A stretch of DNA of 37,541 bases from FACHB-1406 sp034189065 (GCA_034189065.1 JAXHVQ010000051.1:1-37541); one strand, 5' to 3'; positions 8,728-17,451 are shown, counted from the first letter of the stretch. Notes: generated by a model from the sequence alone, not told the origin. Numbers and translations: made by a program.

Positions 8728-9271
8728 TTAGGAAAACCAATTTTCGACTAGCAAATCTTGAAAGTTAGCATAGTCGGTCATATTTCGCGTCACTAGAATC
8801 AGATTATTGATTTTAGCGATCGCTGCAATTTGCCCATCAACATAAGATGGCGTAATACCAGATTGACATGAAGCTGCACAGAATCAAGTAGGGTGTGTTA
8901 GCGGAGCGTAACACACCATTACACTCATCGCGAATTTAGGGGAAGACAATCTATGCAACGTCATCTTAAATTGGTATAAGACCAATAGCCATTAATCTTG
9001 CTCGTTCGATGGCGAACCATTCAGCAGCTTCTTGAGTATAGGGTAAGATCGGCAATTTAACTTTCACTTCTTCTTGAAGATAGGCAGCAATTGCACGGCG
9101 GCGGTTCGACTCCGGCATTCGATAGCAACCTAACAAAACCTCATGCCAAACAATTGACGCGATCGCAACAGTCGATTTTGCCTCGACGAGTCGGGCTATC
9201 ACATTAGCGTTTGGAAGCGGACGAAGAGGCTCAGAGATAATATTGGTATCTAGTAAGTACCGCAATGTCAT
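8728..9271 (-). pseudogene. vapC: VapC-type PIN toxin split by a MITE
   Basis: The 5' part (9271 down to about 8980) encodes the N-terminal 98 residues of a PIN-domain ribonuclease toxin. It carries the first two acidic residues (Asp8 in YLLDTN, Glu44 in VWHEVLLG). A 121-bp element then interrupts the gene and introduces a stop after GLIPI. Beyond the element the original frame resumes as TPSYVDGQIAAIAKINNLIL and then VTRNMTDYANF...VENWFS, which holds the remaining acidic residues. Removing the element and one 3-bp duplication restores about 139 residues, normal for VapC. The truncated 101-residue product lacks half the metal-binding site, so it should be inactive. The start overlaps the antitoxin stop by 4 bp (ATGA). 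Confidence 0.9.
8856..8976 (-). mobile_element. 121-bp MITE copy 1, inside vapC
   Basis: This is a short non-coding element flanked by TAA at 8853-8855 and 8977-8979. Its ends begin TACCA and finish TGGTA, with imperfect terminal inverted repeats of about 18 bp (13 matches). In the middle lies a perfect 9-bp stem (GGTGTGTTA, 8892-8900, with TAACACACC, 8909-8917) around an 8-base loop. It is identical to the element at 25847-25967, in opposite orientation. It encodes nothing, so it must rely on a transposase elsewhere. A 3-bp T-W-A target duplication is typical of some IS5-family groups (IS1031/IS427); that link is inference. Confidence 0.9.
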
Positions 9272-9537
9272 TCAAAGATAACCTCGCGTCCGGTAAAGCT
9301 GCGATCGCGCACGTCTCCCCAAATTTCATCAGGATTTAAATTAAGCCGATCGAGTTGATATTTTTGCCGAAACTCAAGGAGAGATTCTCCAAAACTGAGT
9401 TCTAAGTATTGGGTTTGTTTATAACGTTGAATATATTCTCTTAAAGCGATTTCAACGACTGTTTCACTCGCCGTTTCACCCGCTAGTTTCATCGCCTCTC
9501 GCAGCAGTGCCGTATCTACATTCAGGCTAGTCAACAT
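9268..9537 (-). CDS. vapB: VapB-type antitoxin
   Basis: This encodes 89 residues. The N-terminal region (MLTSLNVDTALLREAMKLAG followed by ETASETVVEIALREYIQRY) is the pattern of VapB antitoxins: a short DNA-binding strand followed by helices. The C-terminal half is acidic and would wrap the toxin (LNLNPDEIWGDVRDRS). The stop overlaps the vapC start by 4 bp, the usual translational coupling. In intact systems the antitoxin neutralises the PIN toxin and represses its own operon. Here the toxin gene is broken, so VapB is probably a toxin-free remnant that may still bind its promoter. Confidence 0.85.
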   Translation of the reverse strand: MLTSLNVDTALLREAMKLAGETASETVVEIALREYIQRYKQTQYLELSFGESLLEFRQKYQLDRLNLNPDEIWGDVRDRSFTGREVIFE

Positions 9538-9561
9538 TGGTATTCTTTCCTAAACTCCTTA

Positions 9562-10431
9562 CTATCCCACCCCAGCACGAACAACATACCACATCCGGTC
9601 GGGTAGAGTCCGCCTGTGGAGGAAGTTTTCTTCTAAGTCCGCTTGCTGCAATATTTGGATATCCTGAAAGCCTTTTTCAGCGAGCCAATCTTTCATTTCT
9701 TCGCCTTCCATCCCAAATTGATAAGGCTCGCCAATGCCAGTGAGATGGTCGATGTTCGAGGCAATTCCTGGAATTACCTCATTCTTAAAGGTCATGAGTG
9801 GCGAGCAACAGTCAAAGGCAAAAATGCTTGTTTGAGTCATTTTAGTTTTAATATAATCTAAGAGCTGGGAAACCGAGTTTTGGGTTAAATAATAGCTCAC
9901 GCCTTGCCAGAGATAAACCGTCGCTACTGTGCTATCCCAACCCAACCGAGCTAAATTATCCAGACTTTCGTTGCTCAAATTTAAGGGAATTAGAAACAAA
10001 TTTTCAGGGATTTCGCCCAACTGCTGAATCAAACATTTTTCCTTATCTTGAATCGTCTCTGGCAAATCGACTTCAAAGACTTTAATTGAGTTTTGTTGGA
10101 TGCTGGGAAGGCGAAAAAATCGCGTATCGTAGCCCGAACCGAGTAAAACAACCTGTCGGCATCCCGAGGCGATCGCGGCCTCGATTACCCCATCGCCGTA
10201 CTTTTCCCTAAGAATGACGTACCAATAGGCGATTTGTTGAAATTTTGCCGTTTCATCTTGGGGTTCTCCCTCAATTTCTAAGGGATTTTGCTGAAGCGAA
10301 CGAACGACTGAATCGTCGAAAAACCAGCGTAAATAGTCATCCTGAAAGAGAACTTCGCTCTGAAACTGATGAGCGAGTTTGAGCATTGCCGCTCCCTTAT
10401 TGGTTGCCTTACACCATTGGATACTCTTCAT
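9562..10431 (-). CDS. LCM-family SAM-dependent methyltransferase
   Basis: This encodes 289 residues of the class I methyltransferase fold, in the group related to leucine carboxyl methyltransferase and polyketide O-methyltransferases. The SAM-binding motif I is VVLLGSGYDTRFFRLP, followed by the acidic strand end KVFEVDLPETIQDKEK that contacts the ribose. A motif near VATVYLWQGVSYYL corresponds to motif IV with the family's typical W-x-G-V. The C-terminal strands end MWYVVRAG. The substrate cannot be told from sequence; proteins of this family are often annotated only as O-methyltransferases. The gene lies 16 bp downstream of tyrS on the same strand and may share its transcript. Confidence 0.85.
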   Translation of the reverse strand: MKSIQWCKATNKGAAMLKLAHQFQSEVLFQDDYLRWFFDDSVVRSLQQNPLEIEGEPQDETAKFQQIAYWYVILREKYGDGVIEAAIASGCRQVVLLGSGYDTRFFRLPSIQQNSIKVFEVDLPETIQDKEKCLIQQLGEIPENLFLIPLNLSNESLDNLARLGWDSTVATVYLWQGVSYYLTQNSVSQLLDYIKTKMTQTSIFAFDCCSPLMTFKNEVIPGIASNIDHLTGIGEPYQFGMEGEEMKDWLAEKGFQDIQILQQADLEENFLHRRTLPDRMWYVVRAGVG

Positions 10432-10447
10432 TTTTTTCTTGAATTAT

Positions 10448-11677
10448 TCACCGAACCAAGCGAACGAACTTATTTTTCCCCACTTGTAAGACTTTTCCTT
10501 CCACCGCATCGGCAGACTCAATGGTAAAATTAACATCCGCGATCGCGGCCCCTTCCAATTTTACACCCCGATTTTGAATCATCCGCCGACCCTCGCTACT
10601 GCTCGCGCACAAACCGCTTTCTTTAAGGAGAAAGTTCAGCTTCACCGGAAACTGAATTTCCGCCAACGAATACTCCGGCACAGTATCGGTTGAAGTTGTC
10701 TCTCCTTTGGTCAACTCAACCGCCGCTTTTTGCGCTTCCTTTGCCGCCTCGACTCCCCGATACCCAGAAGTCACCTCCAAAGCCAGCAACTTTTGGGCCT
10801 CTCGCGGATTTTCCGGCAACGCATCTAACGGCAAATTTGTCAATAGCTCAAAATATTGTTCCAACAACGAATCGGGAGTTTTTTCCAACTTTGAATACAT
10901 CGACAGCGCATCTTCGCTCAGTCCCACATAATTATTCAAAGACTTGGACATTTTATTAACCCCATCGCGTCCCAACAACAGGGGAAGCAACAGTCCAAAC
11001 TGAGGTTTCTGACCAAAATGGCGCTGTAAATCGCGTCCCACAACCAAATTAAACTTTTGGTCCGTCCCCCCCAACTCCACATCCGCATCCACCGCCACCG
11101 AATCGTACCCCTGCATCAACGGATAGAGAAATTCATGGAGATAAATCGGATTTTCCCGCGCCAACCGCTCCGAAAAGCCCTCCTTTGCCAGCATTTGCCC
11201 CACTGTCATCGTCGAGAGCAATTCGAGAATCTTCGTTAAATCCAAACCCGACAACCATTGAGAATTGTAGCGAATCTCCAACCGTCCGGGGGTCTCGAAA
11301 TCCAAAATCGGGCGAACTTGGTCCAAATACGTCTGGGCATTTTCCTTCACTTCCTCTGGGGTAAGCTGACGACGAACCTCAGACTTTCCACTCGGATCGC
11401 CAATTTGTGCGGTAAAATCACCGATAATTAAAACAGCCGTATGTCCGGCATCTTGAAACGCCCGTAACTTTCTAAAAGGAATACTATGACCCAAATGAAG
11501 ATCGGCACCCGTTGGATCGATGCCCAACTTAACGCGCAGCGGGCGATGGCCTTGCGCTGCGATTCGATACGCTAAACTTTCATCTTCATTATCCGACTCG
11601 GGGCGATCGGGGAAAATTTCCTGAGTTCCCCGATACAACCATGTAAGTTCTGAAGTCTGGTTCGAGGGCGGTATCAT
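10448..11677 (-). CDS. tyrS: Tyrosyl-tRNA synthetase
   Basis: This enzyme charges tRNA-Tyr with tyrosine in the cytoplasm. The 409 residues follow the class I plan. The HIGH motif is HLGH at 61-64, within the family-typical context GIDPTGADLHLGHS. The KMSKS loop is at 242-246. Between them is the tyrosine/ATP pocket (QGYDSVAVDADVELGGTDQ). An S4 RNA-binding domain occupies about residues 345-409 (SSEGRRMIQNRGVKLEG). The protein lacks the long insertion of the other bacterial type and looks like the TyrZ-like subgroup. The start at MIPPSNQ leaves a normal short N-terminal extension. Confidence 0.96.
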   Translation of the reverse strand: MIPPSNQTSELTWLYRGTQEIFPDRPESDNEDESLAYRIAAQGHRPLRVKLGIDPTGADLHLGHSIPFRKLRAFQDAGHTAVLIIGDFTAQIGDPSGKSEVRRQLTPEEVKENAQTYLDQVRPILDFETPGRLEIRYNSQWLSGLDLTKILELLSTMTVGQMLAKEGFSERLARENPIYLHEFLYPLMQGYDSVAVDADVELGGTDQKFNLVVGRDLQRHFGQKPQFGLLLPLLLGRDGVNKMSKSLNNYVGLSEDALSMYSKLEKTPDSLLEQYFELLTNLPLDALPENPREAQKLLALEVTSGYRGVEAAKEAQKAAVELTKGETTSTDTVPEYSLAEIQFPVKLNFLLKESGLCASSSEGRRMIQNRGVKLEGAAIADVNFTIESADAVEGKVLQVGKNKFVRLVR

Positions 11678-11679
11678 CT

Positions 11680-11989
11680 CAAGTAAAGTAGGAGTTGGGA
11701 TAAAATAGCGAACGAAGGAGTTGGAACTTTTCGCACCCCAGCATACTAATATAGTGACAAAAAAGTAAAGGTTCAGTCGGTTTATAACCGGAGAATGCGA
11801 TTTTTCCGTCCGCGCCCGAGACCCAGCAGAAAAGTTCGGTGCCAGCGTTATCCCAACCCATTGGACAATCCCGGAAAAATCTCCCTAAAATTGGCTCAAT
11901 ATCTTACACTTAAAAAAATTTGCCGTCATTTACCGATTCTCGAAGAGCAACGCGACAAGAATGTATGTTAGTGAGGAAGTGAAATTATC
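11680..11989. other. Intergenic region, tyrS / penicillin-binding protein
   Basis: About 310 bp separate the divergent tyrS and penicillin-binding protein genes, so both promoters should lie here. I see no convincing small gene, RNA or strong hairpin. A purine-rich GAGGAAG about 12 nt before the GTG at 11990 is the probable ribosome-binding site for the rightward gene. Confidence 0.5.
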
Positions 11990-13912
11990 GTGGCGACTAG
12001 CACTGTTAGACAAAAAAAACCCAAAAAAAGTTCAGTTGCGCCAGCCGTTCAGTTTGTTTCGGGCGTGGCAAAAGCAGCAGGCGGAACGATTTTGGGCATA
12101 ACCATGCTGACCAGTTCCGTTGCGGCTGGGGGACTGGTGGGTTTAGCCATTAGCTTTCGCAATCTGCCGGACGTGCGCGTTTTGCGCAACTATGTTCCCA
12201 CCGAAACAAGCTATATCTACGATATTAAAGGGACGCTCCTCGACAGTCTCCACGGGGAACACAACCGCGAAAATGTAGAACTAGACGAAATTTCTCCCCA
12301 ACTCAAGCGTGCAGTCATCGCTGTCGAAGATAGTCACTTCTATCAGCACAACGGAATTAATCCCACCAGCATCGGTCGCGCGTTAGCCGTTAACTGGCAA
12401 CGGGGTTACGTCGCTGAAGGCGGTTCGACAGTGACGATGCAGTTGGTGAAAAACCTCTTCCTCTCTCGCGAACGTACGGTGAGTCGGAAGTTAGCCGAAG
12501 CGGTTTTAGCCATTCGCGTCGAGCAAATTTTTAGTAAAGAGCAAATTCTCGAAATGTACCTCAATAGCATTTATTGGGGTCACAATGCCTACGGCGTACA
12601 AACCGCTGCCCAAAGTTATTTTAATAAACCGGCTTCTCAGTTAACCCTTTCTGAAGCGGCGTTAATGGCCGGACTGATTCAAGCCCCGGAAGATTACAGT
12701 CCGTTTATTGATTACAAAGAGGCGAAACGACGACAGGCGATTGTTCTCAATCGAATGGGAGATTTGGGTTGGATTACCACTGAGGAGGTGGATGAGGCGA
12801 AAAAAGCGCCCCTGAAGGTGGGCAAACCCACTGCTTGGCGAGGGAGCAATCTGCCCTATATTACCGAAGTGGTGACCTCCGAGTTGACCGAACGCTTCGG
12901 CAAAGATGCCGTGCTTAAAGGCGGAATGCGCGTTCAAACAAGCGTGGATTACAACTATCAAAAGCGGGCTGAAGAAAAGGTGGCTGCGGCTCACCGACGG
13001 TTGCGCGCCAACGGGCTTTATGCAGACCAGGTGGCTTTGGTAGCAGTGGATCCGCGCACCCACTTCGTCAAGGCATTGGTGGGCGGCGTAGATTATAAGA
13101 AAAGTCAGTTTAACCGGGCTATTCAGTCGTTGCGACAACCGGGGTCTGCCTTTAAACCCTTTGTCTATTACACTGCCTTTGCTAGCGGAAAACATACTCC
13201 TTACTCGACGGTGATGGATACGCCTGTCAGCTATCGCGATGGCAGCGGCTATTACTCTCCCAGAAATTATGGAGGTAGTTTTTCGGGTGCAGTCAGTATT
13301 TACTCTGCACTCACCCAGTCGCTCAACGTCCCGGCGGTGAAACTGGGTCGTTCGGTGGGTCTGGACAAGGTGATTGAAACTTGTCGCATCCTGGGGATTA
13401 AGAGTCCCCTCGAACCGGTGGTTTCGCTGCCGTTGGGCGCGATTGGAGTCACGCCGTTGGAGATGGCGGGAGCCTATGCAACCTTTGCGAGCAACGGCTG
13501 GTCTTCGGATACAACGGCAATTGTGCGCGTGACTGATAGTCGCGGAAATGTCATTCTCGACAATGTTCCTAAACCTAAACTCGTTCTCGACCCCTGGGCG
13601 ACGGCTTCTCTGACGAGCGTGTTGAAGGGCGTAATTTCGGGCGGAACGGGTACGAAGGCGAATATCGGCCGTCCGGCGGCAGGAAAAACGGGTACAACCT
13701 CGTCGGAGCGAGATGTTTGGTTTGTGGGCTATGTGCCGCAGTTGTCGGTTTCGGTTTGGATTGGGAACGATAATTATCGTCCTTTGGGCAGTGGGATTAC
13801 GGGGGGCGGTTATGCGGCTCCCATTTGGCGAGATTTTATGTCTGAAGCCCTGAGAAATGAGCCGGTTGAGTATTTCCCCTCGCCTTCTCAATTCCCGCGT
13901 CCTCAGTCTTAA
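11990..13912 (+). CDS. Class A penicillin-binding protein (PBP1A type)
   Basis: This is a bifunctional peptidoglycan synthase of 640 residues with a GTG start. It has a basic cytoplasmic tail, one transmembrane helix (about residues 31-56), then a GT51 glycosyltransferase domain. The catalytic Glu113 is in AVEDSHFYQH, followed by GGSTVTMQLVKNLFL and the Glu170 region RKLAEAVLAIRVEQ. The C-terminal transpeptidase carries all three penicillin-binding motifs: S386-A-F-K389, S444-L-N446 and K566-T-G568. The protein polymerises lipid II and crosslinks the strands on the periplasmic face. Length and domain order are normal. Cyanobacteria usually carry several paralogues, so I give no gene symbol. 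Confidence 0.95.
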   Translation: MATSTVRQKKPKKSSVAPAVQFVSGVAKAAGGTILGITMLTSSVAAGGLVGLAISFRNLPDVRVLRNYVPTETSYIYDIKGTLLDSLHGEHNRENVELDEISPQLKRAVIAVEDSHFYQHNGINPTSIGRALAVNWQRGYVAEGGSTVTMQLVKNLFLSRERTVSRKLAEAVLAIRVEQIFSKEQILEMYLNSIYWGHNAYGVQTAAQSYFNKPASQLTLSEAALMAGLIQAPEDYSPFIDYKEAKRRQAIVLNRMGDLGWITTEEVDEAKKAPLKVGKPTAWRGSNLPYITEVVTSELTERFGKDAVLKGGMRVQTSVDYNYQKRAEEKVAAAHRRLRANGLYADQVALVAVDPRTHFVKALVGGVDYKKSQFNRAIQSLRQPGSAFKPFVYYTAFASGKHTPYSTVMDTPVSYRDGSGYYSPRNYGGSFSGAVSIYSALTQSLNVPAVKLGRSVGLDKVIETCRILGIKSPLEPVVSLPLGAIGVTPLEMAGAYATFASNGWSSDTTAIVRVTDSRGNVILDNVPKPKLVLDPWATASLTSVLKGVISGGTGTKANIGRPAAGKTGTTSSERDVWFVGYVPQLSVSVWIGNDNYRPLGSGITGGGYAAPIWRDFMSEALRNEPVEYFPSPSQFPRPQS

Positions 13913-14394
13913 GCTGTTAGCAGGGGTGCTTTGCGTAAAAATACGAACGATATTGGAGTTTGCTGCTTTTACTTTGCGCCTCTAAGCTTAATTTCGCAAT
14001 TTCTCGTTTCAATGCACGAAAACTTTGAAAGGGGAATAGATGGGGGAAGACTGTAGATTATTGAATAACCGCAGTTTTCCCTTCGTACTGTTTGAAGGAA
14101 AGAAGGGCGATCGCGGCCTTGAAAAACTAGCTTTTAATAGGTATCAAAGGCTACAGATAAAAGTCAAATAATAAGAAATTAGTCTTGCACTCCGCCTCCT
14201 TGTTGAAAGCAGCTAGATTTTGTCTCCGTTGCGTCCCTTGAAGAGTTGGGGAATTGCGATCGCGCAGCGGAGCGATCGTTCTCGAATTGGGGATCAAAAC
14301 AAGGGAGATGTTCCAACTTTAAAAAGTCGTGTTATCAGTAAATAATAGGCTAACCCTCGAGCCGAGGCTAAATCAATTTAGAAGAGGCGAACCG
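13913..14394. other. 482-bp intergenic region
   Basis: Between the penicillin-binding protein gene and the next gene I see two HIP1 octamers and a GC-rich run near 14256-14280 (gcgatcgcgcagcggagcgatcg), but no gene longer than a few codons. No tRNA-like fold or clear T-tailed terminator was seen. It probably carries the promoter of the 14395 gene. Confidence 0.4.
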
Positions 14395-15042
14395 ATGACG
14401 ACCCACACAGCGATGTCCCATTCTTCAGGGAGTTTCTGGAACGAAGATTTTGCAACTCCGCGTCCGACACAAGATACAGAACTAATCGGACAGTTCTCCT
14501 TCGTCCCCGGACTCAAGGAAATTTTAATGTTGCGTCAAGTTCATGCCCTCGAACACGCGACGGTTTGGGTTCTCGATGAGATGTCAGAGGCGCGTTCCGA
14601 TGCGATCGCGTTGGAATCCCACCATCCCGATAATGGCACATTAGGGGGACTTTCCACAGAACGGGGATTTTATTTGTACGGTGAAGTCAACCCCCTAGAC
14701 CTCAGTCGTGCCGTTCGTCTCGCCCTCGATCGCTGTAAAAATGGAGAGTGGGATTTAGCCGTACATCCTCGTTGCGGCACAAACTTGTCGGTTTCCATGC
14801 TATTGACGGCGGGAATCGCTTTTGGGTCGTTGATGCTCTTGCCCAAAGGTCCGGTTGAACAAGTCATTGGATTGGGGGTTTCGGCCGCGATCGCGACCCA
14901 ATTGACCCCCGATGTCGGCAGTTTTGCTCAACGCTATTTAACCACTGCAATCCCGTTTAATTTAGAGGTTAATAACATCTCGAAAACCCAAGATTTTTGG
15001 GGACGTTCTGCTTATTTTGTTCGCCTTGAATGGCGGGAATAG
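14395..15042 (+). CDS. DUF6391-type protein
   Basis: I choose the ATG at 14395 (MTTHTAMSHSSGSFW, 215 residues) because GAAGAGG lies about 7 nt upstream; the longer frame from a GTG at 14329 lacks this. The core FVPGLKEILMLRQVHALEHA, with two histidines and a glutamate (H-x-x-E-H), is followed by a glycine-rich segment (NGTLGGLSTERGFYLYG). A CGTN motif comes next and then two hydrophobic stretches (SMLLTAGIAFGSLMLLP and QVIGLGVSAAIATQL). This is the pattern of a cyanobacterial family I recall as DUF6391, whose function is unknown. The HALEHA motif could bind metal. Two short membrane segments are likely. Confidence 0.7.
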   Translation: MTTHTAMSHSSGSFWNEDFATPRPTQDTELIGQFSFVPGLKEILMLRQVHALEHATVWVLDEMSEARSDAIALESHHPDNGTLGGLSTERGFYLYGEVNPLDLSRAVRLALDRCKNGEWDLAVHPRCGTNLSVSMLLTAGIAFGSLMLLPKGPVEQVIGLGVSAAIATQLTPDVGSFAQRYLTTAIPFNLEVNNISKTQDFWGRSAYFVRLEWRE

Positions 15043-15065
15043 GTCCGGGCGTAAGCTGTTTGTGT

Positions 15066-15118
15066 ATTTAGAGGGGGAGATGGGGAGATGGGGAGATGGG
15101 GGGATGGGGGGACTGAGA
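15066..15118. repeat. Purine-rich GGGGAGAT tandem repeat
   Basis: A run of ggggagat units, then ggggggat, lies just after the DUF6391-type gene. A C-rich counterpart occurs at 32566-32640. Such simple repeats are common between genes in filamentous cyanobacteria; no function can be inferred. Confidence 0.7.
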
Positions 15119-15193
15119 GAGCGAGGAACCCAATTTAGATGCGTCTTAGCTTACCTAATTTGAGGAACAATCCCCCTACAATTGCCATCTGCG

Positions 15194-15232
15194 CTTCTGC
15201 CTTCTGCCTTCTGCCTTCTGCCTTCTGTCTTC
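15194..15232. repeat. CTTCTGC heptamer tandem repeat
   Basis: About five copies of a 7-bp unit (cttctgc) run up to the 3' end of the TpsB gene. A longer array of the same heptamer is found at 35340-35413. These are short tandem repeats of the type abundant in cyanobacterial intergenic DNA. Confidence 0.8.
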
Positions 15233-15244
15233 ATTCAAGCCATT

Positions 15245-17164
15245 TTAAAACAAACTATAACGAACGGAAAAATAGAGACCGTGGTCTTGCCAAGTTCGCT
15301 TGGTTAAATTCACCTCAGTTAAAGGAAGTCCCCAATCCAACCGCATTTGTAAGCGATCGCCTTGGTTCCACCGCAATCCCAAGCCAATTCCAGCTAAAGT
15401 ATCGAAGGAGTCATCTTGCTGGCGATTCCAGCCTAAGCCAAAATCGAAAAAGGGCGCGACTTGCAACACCCCATCAATACTGGGAACGCGCAACACGGGA
15501 ATGCGCGCTTCGGCAGAGGCAAACCAACCGCTATCGGCGAGTAAAAAGTCTTGACGATACCCCCGAACGCTATCGATGCCGCCGAGTCCAAACTGTTCTA
15601 AGGCAAGTAACGGGCGATCGCTAAATTGAAGATCCGTTCGTAGCAAAAATAGGGTATCGGGAGCCAAAAGGCGCACCCACTGCCCTTGTCCGCGCCACGA
15701 AACAAAGTGACTGTCGGGAGGTTCGGGGTTTTCCGTCGCATCGAGCCAATCTACCCCTAAACTAAACTGAGAGCGCAGCGCGATCGCCTGCCGTTCGCTG
15801 CGTTTAACCCATTCTTGGAAGAAGCGCACGGCTGAAACCTTGGTCCGCCCTTCGTTATCGGCTCCTGGCGAAATGGGAAATCCTTCGAGATCGGGGAGAA
15901 TCCCCAGCGCTGTTTGACTTTCTTGGCGAGAAAACGTCAATCCGAGGGCTAACTCCTCGGCAGGCGTTTGAATAACCGGTTGGCGCAGGGTAAGTTCGTA
16001 ATACCGCGATCGCGAACTAATGTCAAGAACCTCGAAGGTGGGGTCGATGACGCGACTGAGGGACGTGCCAAAAGCAAAGCGCACAGTGCCGTTGCGGGGA
16101 TTAAAAGGGACGGTATAGCTTAAATCCAAACTGTTGCTGCCATCGGTATTAAAGTAACTCGCCGAAATGCGATCGCCAATTCCCAGCAAGTTCCCTTCCG
16201 AAACCTCCACGCCGCGCCGAAAACTACCGACATTGGGCGAACGGCTATTGTTGAGCACCACATCAACGTTAAAGGTCTCGGCTTCAGTAACGGTTACGTC
16301 AAGGATATTAAATCCCGTCCGCGTCCCCGACGACAACTCCGCAGAAATATTTTCAATGAGGGGGTCCAGTTGTAGCAATTGCAGCGCTTCTCTGAGGCGT
16401 TCGATTTTCAAAGGCGGGTTGGCAGCCAAACCCAGGCGACTGGTGACATAGCCCGGGTTGAGTCGCCGCGTCCCCTCGACATTAATCTCTTCAATTCCCC
16501 CTTCCACAACCTGAATTTGCACCGTTCCATCGGTTAACTCTTGGGGCGGAATAAGCGCGCCGGTGGTGATGTAGCCGCGATCGAGATAATATTCGGTGAT
16601 GAGCGATCGCACTTGGAGGAGTTCGCTAAAGCTAATGGGGCGGTTGGTGTAATCAACGGTGAGTTGGGCAACATCTTCTTCGCTGAGGATTGTACTGCCA
16701 ATGACTTCAAAGCGATTAACGGTAATTTCTTTGGGCGCGTCGTCGGTTGTCGGCGTAGAGGGTATTGGCGTTCCCGGTTGTAAGAGTTCTTCGGGGGGCG
16801 GCAGTCGCGGGGGATCGAGCTCCGGTAAAGGCTCTGTGGAAGGCGGTTCGGGAGTTGGGGGAACGTTGGGCGGAATGGTCGGAATGGGAACTTGGGCGGT
16901 TTGGGAGGGTGAGAGGGATGGGGTGTTGGGTTGGAGAGAATTGAGAGGAGGGGAAGGAACACTATCGCGCGCAATGGGGAGAACCGATGCTTTCACAACT
17001 GTCCCTTGGGCCTCGAATATTTCTTGTTTATCGCCTTTGGGAGGCGATGTGGGGGAGGCGATCGCTTCTACTCGACTTGCGAGTGAAACCGAACTACCCA
17101 GACCCAGAAGAATTCCGCAGTACACAAGGGAAAAGGGAGAGTTGAACTTTGACTTTTCGCTCAT
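15245..17164 (-). CDS. TpsB/FhaC-type outer-membrane transporter
   Basis: This encodes 639 residues with a signal peptide (residues 1-33, hydrophobic FSLVYCGILLGLGSSVSLAS). A proline-rich linker follows (about 70-140, for example PPNVPPTPEPPSTEPLPE). Then come two POTRA-like domains, the first starting ITVNRFEVIGSTILSEED, the second LRREALQLLQ-like in the middle (IERLREALQLLQLDP). The C-terminal half is a 16-stranded barrel pattern with the family's VRGYRQDF motif and FFDFGLGW, ending in an aromatic residue (VRYSLF). These proteins export one partner exoprotein (TpsA) or act as Omp85-like insertion channels. No TpsA candidate with a haemagglutination-type N-terminus lies in this window. The long proline-rich spacer is typical of cyanobacterial members. 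Confidence 0.9.
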   Translation of the reverse strand: MSEKSKFNSPFSLVYCGILLGLGSSVSLASRVEAIASPTSPPKGDKQEIFEAQGTVVKASVLPIARDSVPSPPLNSLQPNTPSLSPSQTAQVPIPTIPPNVPPTPEPPSTEPLPELDPPRLPPPEELLQPGTPIPSTPTTDDAPKEITVNRFEVIGSTILSEEDVAQLTVDYTNRPISFSELLQVRSLITEYYLDRGYITTGALIPPQELTDGTVQIQVVEGGIEEINVEGTRRLNPGYVTSRLGLAANPPLKIERLREALQLLQLDPLIENISAELSSGTRTGFNILDVTVTEAETFNVDVVLNNSRSPNVGSFRRGVEVSEGNLLGIGDRISASYFNTDGSNSLDLSYTVPFNPRNGTVRFAFGTSLSRVIDPTFEVLDISSRSRYYELTLRQPVIQTPAEELALGLTFSRQESQTALGILPDLEGFPISPGADNEGRTKVSAVRFFQEWVKRSERQAIALRSQFSLGVDWLDATENPEPPDSHFVSWRGQGQWVRLLAPDTLFLLRTDLQFSDRPLLALEQFGLGGIDSVRGYRQDFLLADSGWFASAEARIPVLRVPSIDGVLQVAPFFDFGLGWNRQQDDSFDTLAGIGLGLRWNQGDRLQMRLDWGLPLTEVNLTKRTWQDHGLYFSVRYSLF

Positions 17165-17269
17165 AAGGAAAGCTCGGAACTAAAGGTGTTCTCAAGTTTA
17201 AAGGATTTTTTTACCGTTACGTCAGACTGACTCAAATCTATTCGTACCTAGACTTTTTTTTCGATCTCC

Positions 17270-17451
17270 TCGACCGGAGAAAAATGACAAGATTTGAAAC
17301 AGCAGCTCCGAAGTGAAGCTCAAAATATCGTCGAATATTGGCGCGAACGCCTCGACCTGGATTTGGCGATCGCGCGCCGCAATTGCGTCAAGAGGCAAGG
17401 GCGATGGCGACTTTACATGAAATACAAAAATTAGAACGACGCACCTGACTG
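17270..17451 (+). pseudogene. Possible frameshifted coding remnant
   Basis: One plus-strand frame reads QNIVEYWRERLDLDLAIAR and, after a +1 shift near 17375 inside a GCGATCGCGCGCC run, a second frame reads QLRQEARAMATLHEIQKLER to a TGA. Both halves have protein-like charge patterns and could form one helical or coiled-coil segment, but there is no complete frame, no start codon and no recognised family. The region 17165-17825 around it (about 660 bp) otherwise holds only a HIP1 site, a small GGGGTAGA/TCTATCCCC hairpin near 17552, and a weak 41-codon minus-strand frame (17467-17592). Confidence 0.25.

Noticed and set aside
11680..11861. 60-codon frame upstream of tyrS
   Set aside because: No ribosome-binding site, no motif, and it lies where the tyrS promoter should be.
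12662..13891. 409-codon open frame antisense to the penicillin-binding protein gene
   Set aside because: It is rich in Arg, His and Ser with no motifs, the usual shadow of a GC-rich gene; the plus-strand gene has all catalytic motifs.
15066..15232. Tandem repeats as a possible CRISPR array
   Set aside because: Units are 7-8 bp with no spacers; no array of 25-40 bp repeats with unique spacers occurs anywhere in the window.
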